Source: Porites lobata
Taxonomy: Eukaryota; Cnidaria; Anthozoa; Scleractinia; Poritidae
Assembly: GCA_942486035.1 (NCBI GenBank)
Contig: CALNXK010000039.1
Coordinates: forward strand, 2,113,501 to 2,177,500
Direction of reading: 5' to 3'
Length of the DNA: 64,000 bases
Shown here: one piece after another, positions 11,601-22,500 of the stretch
Layout: every line of letters begins with the position of its first letter
Position numbering within the stretch: the stretch's first letter is position 1
The notes under the pieces: generated by a model
The model's input: only the letters and a program-made list of their open reading frames with translations
Databases searched by the model: none
Told to the model about the DNA's origin: nothing
Made by a program: the position numbers and the translations under genes

Positions 11601-13266
11601 TCAAGCAACTAAAAAACAATATGAAGCGTAAAAATCATAAGAGAGCTTGTAGGAATGCTGCAAAACCTGAGGCCAATAAAAAATATTCCAGTGGTCCAAA
11701 ATGAATATGATATATGTACTTAAAAATTAGCCTGTTTTTAGTATTGGGGTGTCCTAGGAGGGAGGGGGTACATGCTGCCAAACAGGGAATGGTTTTTAGG
11801 GTCTTAAGTCTTACACAAGGAATATTTTTTCATCCAATACATTTTCATTATTTATCATCCTGAACAGGGTATCATTCTCGACTGGATGCCTAAAACAGAG
11901 TGTGAACCTTGGTGGTGATTGGTCTACAAGCGTGGTGTAATCCGTGCAACTGGTTATTGACTGATTCAAAAGGAACACTTTACAGGTGTCATGGAAATCC
12001 GTCAATTTTGTTAATATTATTACCAATTATTGATCTGTAGAAAAAGAGTTAAAGAAACAGTAGAGATGTTTTTAAACAGAGCATTTTATTTGGAGTACTT
12101 GACTTCAACAGGTTAGCAGCTTTCATCTTAAACAAGGGACCTCCAGGTGTGAAAGTCTTGGTAACACACCCCCACTGGTTAGCACCTCCCTTCCCAGCAG
12201 GGTATCACATTCAACGTTAGCATGCATGTAGAAGTCTCCTGTTTCTTTCTTGCATGTAGAAAGGGGATTTTCTGTATTGAGTTACCAAGATCTTGGGAAA
12301 GGGCTGTGATTGGCTGCCTCACAGTGGGAATTGTTCAATAAGATTCTGATTAATTGTTTGGTACAGCTTTGCTGTGATGATGATGATGATGCCCTAAAAT
12401 ACAGTGCTTCACACAGGTACACTGTAACCCCCAATCCTGAGAATCTTGCTTCCTACCTTTTTCACTTTGGTTTCTTTCATTCCAGAGCTGAAAAACAGGC
12501 TCCTGAAATAAGAGCTATTCAATGCCAACCAGAAACTGTGGACACAAAGCTGATGTTCACGGATAACGGTATCAGCTAATACCAAGTCCTCTTCCCTTGC
12601 TTTTAAAACACCATTGTCTGCGGCTGTTTTGTTAACCTCGTTCTCCCCGGAGGTCAAGCTTGAATTACTTGCACCAGTAAGGCCAATAGCACCAGCTTTA
12701 TTTGCGTAGCCTATGTCTGTTAGTAACAACTTGGTGTAAGCGATATCCAAGTCTAGTTCGGGTGAGGACACTGTGCTACTGGTCGATGCATCGTTCGAAT
12801 CACTAGTTTTCTCCGCATCCAAATTATCCCTCGCAACAGATTCTCTGTTTTCAACCACAGTAAGTGAATCCTCGCGCTTTTTACTTTTGACAGTTCGTTT
12901 TGCTTCGGAAGGCAAAGTTTCACAGCCAATTCCTGAGTCGCAGCTTAAACTACTCACGGTTCTAGAACTATCCACGTTCCCAAACGTGTTGCCTTCCTCT
13001 ACGGAAGAACTAGGCACATCGCTGCCTTTATCTGAAGTTACCGGTTGCTTTTCCTCTAGTCTTACATTTGTGTTTCCTCCAGACTTGTTGTTTGTTGGTG
13101 AACTTGAATCCTCGTTGTTGTCCGAGCTGGTTTTTGTCATGTTTTTTACCCGGCGCGCGGCTTCCAATTTTTCCCAACCATCTGTTCTAATCTTCACTAC
13201 TAAAATTCGGTCAGACATCTCCGGATTGTTAAAATGGTCTCCAATCTTCTCGAATAGTTTCTCCAT
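5653..13266 (-). CDS. BTB-BACK-MATH-like domain protein (POB1/LRB-like)
   Basis: Seven minus-strand exons: 13266-12457, 11450-11287, 9680-9612, 8629-8505, 8144-7900, 7093-6939 and 5935-5653. All introns are GT-AG, phases stay consistent, and the product is 616 residues ending in TAG. The start is the ATG at 13266, which has A at -3 and G at +4; an in-frame TAA lies upstream. Residues 1 to about 220 are Ser/Thr/Asn-rich and probably disordered. The BTB/POZ domain follows (about 225-335, with CVHSFWLALNSSYFRSLF), then BACK (about 365-480, with VFLALMKWAEVNE). The C-terminal domain (about 490-616) is MATH-like, with FNWTVDI near its start and GSGWGYEEFFPLSW. BTB-BACK proteins are usually Cullin-3 substrate adaptors, and the domain order resembles plant POB1/LRB proteins. 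An adaptor role is inferred; the substrate is unknown. Exon 5 uses an internal tgcag acceptor; the nearer ccag would break the frame. The gene is divergent from PSMD4. Confidence 0.88.
5936..6938. other. BTB gene intron 6
   Basis: Separates the two exons encoding the MATH-like domain. It holds the hairpin element at 6528-6642, and at about 6370-6500 a repeat-like stretch with the motif AACCTCTCATAAACGACCCCC, also seen in degenerate form in other introns here. A minus-strand reading frame at 5974-6225 is not used by the gene model. Confidence 0.5.
6528..6642. mobile_element. Hairpin MULE-like MITE, copy 1
   Basis: About 42-bp arms with a few mismatches: the left begins TACCCTGCGAGCAGAGG and the right is its complement with TACCCTCCGAGCAGAGG. 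Together they span 115 bp with a short loop. The ends match the elements at 8309-8390 and 24090-24199. The flanks agttttt-like (6519-6527) and tagaacttt (6643-6651) are too diverged to be a convincing target duplication. Confidence 0.65.
7700..7760. repeat. Fragment of AGACTGCAAAACAGTC MITE
   Basis: AGACTGCAAAACAGTCTGT followed by T-rich sequence matches one end of the two complete elements at 34890-35113 and 40281-40558. The other end was not found nearby. Confidence 0.5.
8309..8390. mobile_element. Hairpin MULE-like MITE, copy 2
   Basis: A nearly palindromic 82-bp element begins TACCCTACGAGCAAAGG and ends with the complement of TATTCTGCGAGCATAGG, meeting at a perfect TAGATAAGTCGACTTATCTA centre. 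It is flanked by GGACAATGT (8300-8308) and GGACTATGT (8391-8399), a 9-bp target duplication with one mismatch. It lies in BTB intron 4, between the exons at 8505 and 8144. Confidence 0.72.
8630..9611. other. BTB gene intron 3
   Basis: About 1 kb of AT-rich intron between the exons ending the BTB domain and starting BACK. No exon, RNA gene or bounded repeat recognised. Confidence 0.5.
9919..10740. repeat. Long purine-rich (GA) low-complexity tract
   Basis: The plus strand is dominated by A and G for roughly 800 bp, with GGGA, GGAGA and GAAA motifs, apart from a 115-bp hairpin element at 10281-10395. In the transcribed strand of the BTB gene it is a long polypyrimidine run inside intron 2. Ser/Leu/Phe-rich minus-strand reading frames here are composition artefacts. 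Such mirror-like homopurine tracts can form triplex DNA; whether this one does is not known. Confidence 0.8.
10281..10395. mobile_element. TAGCCTG-family hairpin MITE
   Basis: Imperfect terminal inverted repeats TAGCCTGCAAGCAGG and (complement) TAGCCTGTGAGCTGG bound 115 bp that interrupt the purine-rich tract. The ends resemble those of the larger element at 52853-53163. Confidence 0.55.
10804..11125. mobile_element. MITE with TACYGTAAAATTCC ends
   Basis: Inverted repeats of roughly 25 bp begin TACTGTAAAATTCCGAAAAT on the left and (complement) TACCGTAAAATTCCGAAAAT on the right. The interior repeats ATAAGCCCC/ATATAAGCCCC motifs. TA at each end fits Tc1/mariner-type insertion. It sits inside a second, hairpin-type repeat related to 19880-20037, whose left half is seen at about 10722-10800. 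Confidence 0.7.
11451..12456. other. BTB gene intron 1
   Basis: About 1 kb between the exon encoding the start of the BTB domain and its second half. It includes a (GAT)n-like stretch near 12378 and two AGGGTATCA-containing segments (about 11866 and 12198) that may belong to one unrecognised repeat. No exon was found. Confidence 0.5.
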
Positions 13267-13513
13267 GATAACGAATATCGTTTTTCTGGCATTCAAAGCT
13301 TAGAACTTGAAAATTTCTGCATCGAGACGCCAAACAAAAATTCGAAAACAAATAATCAACAAAAAAATACAACCGCTGATTAGTATGAGTAGCAACTTTT
13401 CTAAAAGAGTCTGCGTTTGCTCAGCGGCAACGCAGGAAGATCATGCGCAGAAACACACTGAGTCATAATCTTGAAGAAACTTCAGAAAAAGATCTATTGA
13501 ATTTTCCTTAAAA
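13267..13513. promoter_or_regulatory. Bidirectional promoter, BTB gene / PSMD4
   Basis: Only 247 bp separate the start codons of two divergent genes, so both 5' UTRs and core promoters must fit here unless non-coding 5' exons lie elsewhere. No TATA box is evident. The segment is more GC-rich toward its PSMD4 side (GCGTTTGCTCAGCGGCAACG near 13407). The promoter is inferred from geometry, not from a recognised motif. Confidence 0.6.
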
Positions 13514-16500
13514 ATGGTCCTTGAATCGACGGTTGTTTGGTAAAACTCTTTGACAATTTTCCACCTTTTTGTAGCTTCGTAAGTATGGTAACGTCTTGTC
13601 ACATTTTTCTTTAATGATCTCCTTTCTTTTACAGTGTTGATAATAGTGAGTGGATGAGAAATGGCGATTTCCTTCCCACGAGATTACAAGCACAGCAAGA
13701 TGCGGTCAGTATGGTTTGTCGTTCAAAAACTCGACAAAATCCAGAGAATAATGTTGGTCTGATAACCTTAGCTAGGTAAGTGAATGGGCATTTTAGAGGC
13801 TGTCCGCGTAAGAACCGAGAAGGCAAATTTCTGTCTATTACAGACTGCCCTGATTTTTTCAGTGGAAGATAACTATCCTATCCCATGAAAATCAAGAAAT
13901 ATCACATTTATTTGAACCAATTCAGTTTTTTCTCTGTATTACAGGAATATTTTCGAGGTCACCTAAAACAAGCCAGTTTGCCGTCGGAAGTGGTGCTATT
14001 TTGCTGAAAGTTTACGGCTCTGTCAAACCTGCCTTACAAAGCCTAATAAGCTAAATATTTTACACACAAAAGTTCCAACTCTGATTAACAGTTTCAAGGT
14101 TTAATGATTGCATTCTGTGGAAAGTTGGCTGAGATATGAATTTTTTAATATGATCTTTAATTTGCTTGGCAGAGTAATTGTGCAAAAGTGACACCTGGCC
14201 CAGACTCAAGTCTATGCTAAAACAGAAGTGCTAAGACCAGTCTACTTCTTAATGCAGTAAAATTGTGGGCACTCTTCTTTGTGTGCTGTACAAAGTTCCG
14301 TTAATGTTCCAAAATTCGCCATATTCACCGCAAAGCTGGAATTGTAACAGTTTACATATGATGTACTAATTTCCATGCCTATAATGTTTCTAGTTATCAC
14401 CAAATGTCATTAGACCCTGTAAATGTTGGAATTTTGAAAACATATGGAGAAAACTTGGTAGTCGCTTTTGTTGTTGTTTTTTTCCTTCTCGACAATGGAC
14501 ATGACATATTGCTCCGTATGCAAATTAACCTTGGGTGTGTCGTTTCAACAAATTGACAGGAAATATAATCCTTACATCTCCCATTTTTAAGGGAAAAATA
14601 ACCCTCCTTTCCACGGAAAAACACAAACCATGACTTAGAATTCCCTTAAGGTCTGTTCCTGTAGAGGAAGAAGCAGCTGAAGAAGTTATGTTTGCATGGC
14701 TAAAAAAAAAATTAATTACGGTGGCGTGTCACGTATTCCTCCAGAGTGGCCGTGTATCGATCAGTTCTATTATCTTATGATCTTTTTTTAAGTCATAGTT
14801 ATTGATAATCATACAATTTTATCACTTTTAATTTTGATTCTTTGCTGGGTGGAAAATACTGTGCACTGTTGATTTATTCTTTCCACGACCACTTTAACTG
14901 TGTCTATCTCCGATACTGCTACCAGGACAAGGTTATGACAGCCCATGGTGTAATACACTACAAATAGCTATAAATAGTCACTCGGGCACAGCCACTCTTG
15001 TTCAGGAGCACTACTACAATATTTTTTATTGCAGAACCAACAATTAATCTTTGGAAAATAGCTCGCAAACAACTTCAGGAATACTGTTCGACACCACAGG
15101 ACCACACCTGCAAAGTCCTTTAGCAGCATACACATTTCCTAGATCCCTAGCTAACTAGGCTACCCTACAAACTTTAGGGTGGTATTAACAGAGCATTATG
15201 TTTATCGCTTATTAACAACATTTCAGTAAAAGTTAGGAATGGTATGCAAGCATGTTTACAGTCTGTCACCTGTTAAATCCCAAGAGTTTTTGCTGCTGTT
15301 AATCACACTAAATTAAGGATCCCTATGTTCACTCCTGAGCTGATGGAGAAAAGCACGTTCACTCTTATATGAAAGACGAAAGTTCGTCAATTACATCTCT
15401 TTTTCTTTCTCTGGATTTGAATGGTTGCCACGTTGAACTGAAGTAAGTTGATCTTAGTACAGACACGTAAGTTGAAAGCGTCATATCAGTGGGTGTTGTT
15501 GTCTCAATTCTTCAGTGATTTCTGCAACAAGCTTATGCCTTTCGAACTCCTCGTCTTCTTGTAACAGATCTCTTTGGTCAAGTTCAATTTCTGCAGAACC
15601 TTGTCTTTTTTTTTGTCATTGCGAGGGAAGAAAGAAACCTTGCACCTGGCTTTTGGTCAACCATTCTTCTCTAGTAAACAGCCGATTGTTTTGTGCATCT
15701 TTGGCTTTGTGCATATGGTTAGAAACCTGCAGAGGGTCTGGTTTATGTCCCGTCTGCTCACCAAGGTCAAACTTCACCGTTAAACATTTCTTCACTGTGT
15801 CAGTAAACGTGGAAGGTCCAGCTCTAGGCTTAACCAATGCCCAACCCATACAAACAGCTGGGTCTAAAGGCCATCGATCATGCTGATCACTTGTGCTTTA
15901 GACTCTAGATGTGCTTGGCATATCTTCAGTTATGTTAACAGCTGTGGTGAACCTTTCCACCAAGTCGGGCCAGAGTTTGTTGCAAAGTATTTCGGAATCC
16001 TTCCTTTCTTGTTTTATAATGTGATCCCCGACGTTGAGATGTGACTCCAGCTCTGAAATGGTTGGGAAACTTTTGACACATCCGGGTTCTGAGCACTCAA
16101 ACAAATGTAGCTGGTTATGCCTATTATCATCTGAGCTCTCTGACAGGGGCTCTTGACATTTGTTAACCCGTGTATCTTTGCAATCAAAAAACCTGTTAAT
16201 GACAAGGTGCGCAGTGCTTTCTTGAGATTGTGAAAACAACTGGTCGAAAGGAAACTCTTTGCCACCACCTTTCCCTTATGATCTCCAGACACGTACACCT
16301 TTTTCCTCGAACTGGAAATTGTGTAGCCTGTTAAAGCCTTCCATCTTCTTCACTTCTGATGTCTTCTTGGTCTCATCAACAGTGCAGATGCGGGCGATTG
16401 TTCCTATCACAGATCTTTCTGACTACAGTGCCCTCTTCTTGTCAGCCGCTGTAAGAATATCGTGTCCTTCGTCGCAGAATCTTCTAATGCACAATTTCAT

Positions 16501-19500
16501 TGGGTATAAAATTCTGTCACATACATCTTTGCCATATTGTGGCTCTGAATAATCATAGCAGCAAACGTCTATACCCATCCTCTGACCAAAATCCTTTACT
16601 GCAGCAATAAGGAAGTTGTTATGATAGCAGCCTGCTTCGTCTGACCGCAGATAGATCTTAGAAACATGTGGCTTCTGCCTCTTGATTTCTTGTAGAATGT
16701 GCTAAGCAACTGAACAGACCGCAAATCGGTCCTCCTGACAAGCAACAAAGAGGTGAGCATAAGACTGTAATTCTAGTGTACCTGCTTTTTCTGGATCACT
16801 GCAAATGACTCTAGAGATGTGCCTGCTCAGGCCTCTCTTTCCATACCAATCTGACTGCTTCTCACGATATCTGAGTTGTATAAACTTCATCGCCCAATCC
16901 ATTATAAGAAGTGCTGATTCTGGGTTGTAAGCTATCATCTTCAACTGATCTTGCTTTGCTGCTTCTTGATTCACTGATCTGATGCTGTGAGCTTTCCAGT
17001 GAAACATATTTTTGCAGACCTGCTTGAAGTCGTAGAGAAATGTTGGTCCTCACAGTGCCAGGAAGAGCCTCTAATTTGAACTTCTTCTTCATCATGAACA
17101 TTTTTCAGATTTTCACAGTAACCGCAAGTTTCTGAGTGTAGAAGAGAACAGATTTCATGAAAATGGGGATCTTGTTTGTTACTGAGGGCGAATTTGTAGC
17201 AGTGGTTGGGACACGCGGCTTCCTCTGGCTTCCAATGATCATGATAACCAGTCTTCAAGTAGCGTTTAGCATCCTAAAGCTTTCTTTTCGTATATGTGCA
17301 CCATTTTTCTCCAATCTTGCCTTCTCTAGGCTATCAATGATCATTTCAACCATGTGGAAAGCTGCTGATCAACTAGCAGCGGCATTGTCGAGACCTTGGA
17401 GTGACTTGCTCTGAGAGGCTTCCCATGCATCTAGAATCTTGAATAACGTACTGCAGCTGAGGGGCTCACACTTTTCAACGTGGCACAACTGCACATTGAT
17501 TGATCATTGTCAAGTGTGCAACTGTACGCATGACATTTGGCATTTCCATAGCTTCACCACTGTCCAGCTTCAAAAGTTTGGTTCTATATGAAACTTCTCG
17601 GTAGAAATGTAAGCGATTAATGAATTCAGTGAAATGGTATAATTTGCTCATGTCAATACGCACATGATAGTACTTTTTTCCACGGAAACAGTACCTGGGC
17701 CTAGCATTCTTGCATAACATCTTGCTTGATTTATTTGATGTGTTAATCAATAATTTTCCATATTGGTAATGAAGTTTTTCAGTTAATCATTATTTTATTA
17801 TTATCAATAACAATCATTTAAAAAAGATGATAATATCATAGAATTGATTGATACACCAACACTATTGTTTTTAAATCGACCACCACTCTTTAGGAATGCA
17901 TGACAGGCCACAGTAATTAAGTTATTTTAAGGCCACGTAAACATATATTCTTCAGCTGCTTCTCCCTCTAAAGAAACAGATCTTAAGGGAATTCTAAACC
18001 ATGGTTCATGTTTTTCCATGGAAAGGAGGGTTATTTTTCCCTTGAAAATGTGAAATGCAAGGATTTATATTTCCTGTCCATTTGTTGAAACGATGCTCCT
18101 AAGGTTAATTTGCATATGGAGAATTAAGTCATGTTCATCATAGACAAGAAAAAAAAACAAAAAAGCGACTACCAAGATTTCTCCATGTGTTTTCAAAATT
18201 CAAACATTTCGAGGGTCTAATGACATTTGGTGATGACTAGGTATGGAAATTAGTAGATCTGGCCCCGGTTGTTCAAACGTTGAATAGCGCTATCCACTGG
18301 ATAAATCACTATCCAGCGGATAAGTGTCAGGGAAACCAATTGCGCTATCCAGCCTTTGAACAACCGAGGCCAGATGTGGACTTACAGCTTTGCAGTGGAT
18401 ATGGCGAATTTTGGAACATTAACAGAACTTTGTACAGCATGCAAAGAAGAGTGCCCACAGTTTTTATTACATTAAGAAGTAGACTGATCTTAGCATAGAC
18501 TTGAGTCTGGGTCAGGTGCCACTTTTGCACAATTACTCTTCAGCTATGCAAATTACTTTTCCTGCTGAGCAAATTAAAGGTCATTTTAAAAAAATTCATG
18601 TCTCAGCCAACTTTTCACAGAATGCAACCATTAAACCTTGAAACTATTAATCAGAGTTGTGTGTAAAATATTTAGCTTGTTCGGCTTTGTAAGGCAGGTT
18701 TGACAGAGCCTTAAAGTTTCAGCAAAATTGCACCACTTCCGATGGCAAACTGGCTAGTTTTAGGTGACCTAGAAAATATTCCTGTAATATAGAGAAAAAA
18801 TTAAATTGGTCCAAGTAAATGTGATATTTCTTTATGGGATAGGATATTTTTTTCTGTGATAGCCCAAAAATTGTCTTATTGGTTCTTGCGCAGACAGCCT
18901 CTTAATTCAGATTATACTTATTCCAAGACTGAATCCAAAAACTGGAAGCAAAGAGGTATAATAGCTTACCACTGACTGTTCTGATATGATTGATATAATT
19001 TATATAAATTTCATATATTTGAACTGTGAAATAAAGAAATAAATGCAACTCAGGAGATCAACCGAGTTAAATATGCAACTTGTACATTTGTGAAAAGAAA
19101 ACCTGAAAAACTCAGTCTTGCCAGGAGTTGAACCCCGACTTCTGTGATACAAGTGCAAGGCTCTAACCAATTGAGCTAGCAAGCCACGTGTGAGCTGGTC
19201 ATTACATTTGTAAATTGGTTTGTAATATACCCAAGGAAGATGAAATAATGACTATATGAAATTTAAGTATTTGAATAATATTGTGAGATGAAGGAATAAA
19301 TGCAGAAAAGATCATTACAGTTAAATATGCAACGCATACAGTTGCGGGGAAAAAAGCCTGAAAAATGCAGGCTGTTGTTACAGTGACTGTTCTGGTGTAA
19401 GAGTCCAGTTGACTTATTAGAGAGATTAAGATTCATGTTTACGGAAAACGGCAAACGTCAGATTCAAGTTGAGAATTTCTCAGAATAGAAAATAAGCAAA

Positions 19501-22500
19501 TAAAAACTGTCCAGAGCAATTCTCATGGATAAATCTGACCTGAAACTACTTATTTCTGTGTAGTAGTAATAAACAGTAAGTGACAATTAAGGGGAAAACT
19601 TCGTCATGTGGTGCAAATTCACATTTGCCGTTTGACGTAAACGTGAATCTTAATCTCTCTATTGTCAGAATACACGTTGAAGCCACTTTGAAGCAACCCC
19701 TCAAAATAGCTGGATATTTGGACGTTTTGTTGGTAAAATCCACCTCCTAGGTTAAACCAGTGTTCAACCAAGAATGTTGTTGTTGTTGTTGTTGTTAGAA
19801 CTCTAGTAAAGAGCTAAACCTTAAAGACTGAGCACTGGTTTAACCTGAGAACAGTTTGACCTGCAATGTGTCTGTTACTGGTCAAAATTATATTCAGGTT
19901 AAATTTTTTTTACCTCGGTTGTTTCTCAATTTCCTTTTTCTCCTGGTCCTAATTCATGAATAATTAGGGCTAGGAGACCAAAAAAAATGAGAATCAACCA
20001 AGGTTAAAACATTTTAACCTGAATTTTAATTTTGACCTTTATGCTATGCTGTCTTCAACATTATTTGACGATCGCATAGAATTCGTACAGCAACTATCTA
20101 CTACTCTTTACAACACTGGGATTTTCCATATCCCACCATGCTCTTGGGTCTCAGCCCCAGACTTCCACGTCCCATACTCTCCCCTGCCGACGAAAATGGC
20201 ATCCTGACATTATTTTACATCGATCATACAATTAGCACTAACTGGCATCGACAACAATGAAGGAAACAAAATGGAGGACCTGGGCCTAACTTTGGATGTG
20301 TAAAAAAACTAACAAACTAACTAACAAACCAAAAAAAAACTCGGGTCTATGAACTTGTGGGACTGTAAAAAACTAATTTACATGAGAAAGTTCCGACCAA
20401 AGTCCACCCTAAGAAGAAGAGTAACCCCAGGAGTGAGGGAGTTCTATTCAGTTCTGCCCCCTTCACAGTCATGTCCTAATGGTTTAGTCTGAAGTAGCAC
20501 AGGTCTGCATTGCACTGCTGCTACCATTGCTGTCCATGTCCAACTGAGCATCCGGTGATGCTGGGCTTTCTGGGCTGCTCGTCGCTGGTTCTGCTGCTAT
20601 ATCTTGTGGGACAACTGTCGGAGGCGGTGAGTTATCACCCGCTGTCTGTGTCACACTGAGCAGTAGAGTATGCATCTGCCCCTTTGTCAATGTCTTCTTG
20701 GTCCCTGTGTAGTCGTTGGCCAATAGATGGGGCATGTGGTGTACTCACAGTATACCCCTCACCTGAACTTTCCTGGTCCTCTTTGACATGATTTGGTGGC
20801 ACAGCACTAGTGGGCTGACAAGTTTTGTCCCCTACTTTCTTGAGGGAAGGTGGGGTTTCAAGTGGCAATGCTTCACAAGGAAGGAGCAAATTACAGTGTA
20901 GTGCTCTCTGTTTGCCCCGTCCACCTTCTCGCCTCACCCAATAGACGGGACTGTCTGCTATTCATTTCTCAATGATGTGTATCTGTTCTTCCCAATGTTA
21001 ACAAAGCTTCCCTGGTCCTTCACTTTCTGACAAATTTTGGACAAGAACACAATCGCCAGGTTGCAGCACCATGCTGTGATAACCCTCTAAACACTAACAA
21101 TTCTCCATGTATCTTTGGTATGCGGCAGGGGCATTTTTCAACCCGAACGGAATGCGGTTCCACTGATATAAGCTCCAAGGTGTGATAAATGCTGTCCGGT
21201 GGCGATGTTCCTCAGCTATGAAGCCTTGATGGTACACTTTTCCTTGGCCAAGGACTGTGAAGTAGGTATTACCACTGCAGCTGTTTAAGCATGAAATTAA
21301 CAAGATACCTTCCCTTGCCTTCTGAAAGGCATGGGAATGCAGTTTGTACAAGTCAGGTCACGCCATGTTTGGTACCGATGCTGCTCCCTTGTTTTACTAC
21401 CTCTTCGATGACATTAAATCCAATAATGAGATATTCTTGGTTATCTTGCCTACCCACTAGAATGGGCACTATTATTGGCTCTGACTGTCCATATTCCCCA
21501 ACCAACTGAAATACTACCTCAATCCAGCCATCATACAAAAGTGCACTACCATTTTGCAACCTTCAGGTCCAGTTCACGTTCCCCCAATAACTCACTTTTA
21601 TCTCTCTCTGGCAGATCAGGTAGATAGGTTTCCTTCCGTGACTTTGATATAATGCAAACTTGAGCACCCGTGTCCCAAAGGGCATCAACCTTCTTCCCTT
21701 GTAGTAAACAGCTTTCAATGCACCTTCTCCTTACCCTTTCCCTGGAAATATGCCCAGTTTTGCCTCGTGATCTCCAGCAATTATTGTCGCTGAAATGACC
21801 ACTCCTCCGCTAAATAAAGCAATGGGTGCATCACTCCCTAAAGCCTTCTCTTAGACAATCTGCACACCCTCTGGGCTGTGCCCTCTCTTCATTTCTGAAC
21901 CTGTATTGATCTGGGGTGGTGATGCGATGTTGGCTCCCTATGGACTCCCTAATGGCAGCAAGCTCTGCTTTCATTTCCTGTACTTCTGTAAGAAGGTTGG
22001 GTTTTGCTTGCTTCTGTTGATGGTGTCTCCTTGGTAGGGGTTACTTTAGGTACAAGTGGTACAGGGTTTGTACTTGTAGCAAGCCCATGAAGTGAACCAA
22101 GTTTTTGCTGACAGCTCCATTTAGTTTTTCAAACAGTTCCTCAACTGTAACATGAGTGTTTTGGAGGTTTGGCTTCAACTCCAATTTAATACTGTCACTT
22201 GGAAGACCCGTCAGCAATGAGTATGAGAGCATGCTCTGAACAAGTTTGGGGTCATACTTCAAATCAGATTCTGCCTCTTGTGAAGCAAATAGTACTTTCT
22301 GTTTGAGGTTAAGAAGGCAAACCAAGAAGTCCTAGGGGGTCTCCCCACCCTCTTGCAGCCCAGAACTAAGTAACTGGTACATTTCAGTAGCTTCGATTCT
22401 TTCTCTTGATAGTGTGATCTAAGGATCTTGCATACATTTGCTAAGGTCAGATCAGGCTTACCTTCCAGGTAGCTCCTTAACCTCAATCCAGGATTCACTT

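Larger units (their letters stand above)
13796..18901. mobile_element. 5.1 kb DNA transposon with ~1 kb inverted repeats
   Basis: The left arm (13796 to about 14850) and right arm (about 17775-18901) are inverted copies over roughly 1 kb. Outer ends read GAGGCTGTCCGCG and (complement) GAGGCTGTCTGCG, and TTA flanks both ends, a likely 3-bp target duplication. The arms have drifted by many substitutions, and the right arm carries a nested MITE at 18261-18371. The interior encodes a decayed transposase on the minus strand. The element lies in PSMD4 intron 2 and begins 20 bp after the exon 2 donor. I cannot name the superfamily with confidence. Confidence 0.85.

Noticed and set aside
12310..12579. 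Plus-strand 89-codon ORF and 12773-13303 plus-strand 176-codon ORF
   Set aside because: Both are antisense to BTB exon 1 and read through its low-complexity coding sequence.
13266..13296. Earlier start for the BTB gene at 13296
   Set aside because: The codon there is TTG, with a TAA just upstream in frame; the ATG at 13266 has a good context.
15515..15886. Plus-strand 123-codon ORF inside the long-TIR transposon
   Set aside because: The transposase similarity is on the minus strand; this is its antisense shadow.
19114..19185. Functional tRNA-Thr gene
   Set aside because: Box A and B are present, but anticodon and T stems are poorly paired and an AT-rich SINE tail is attached.
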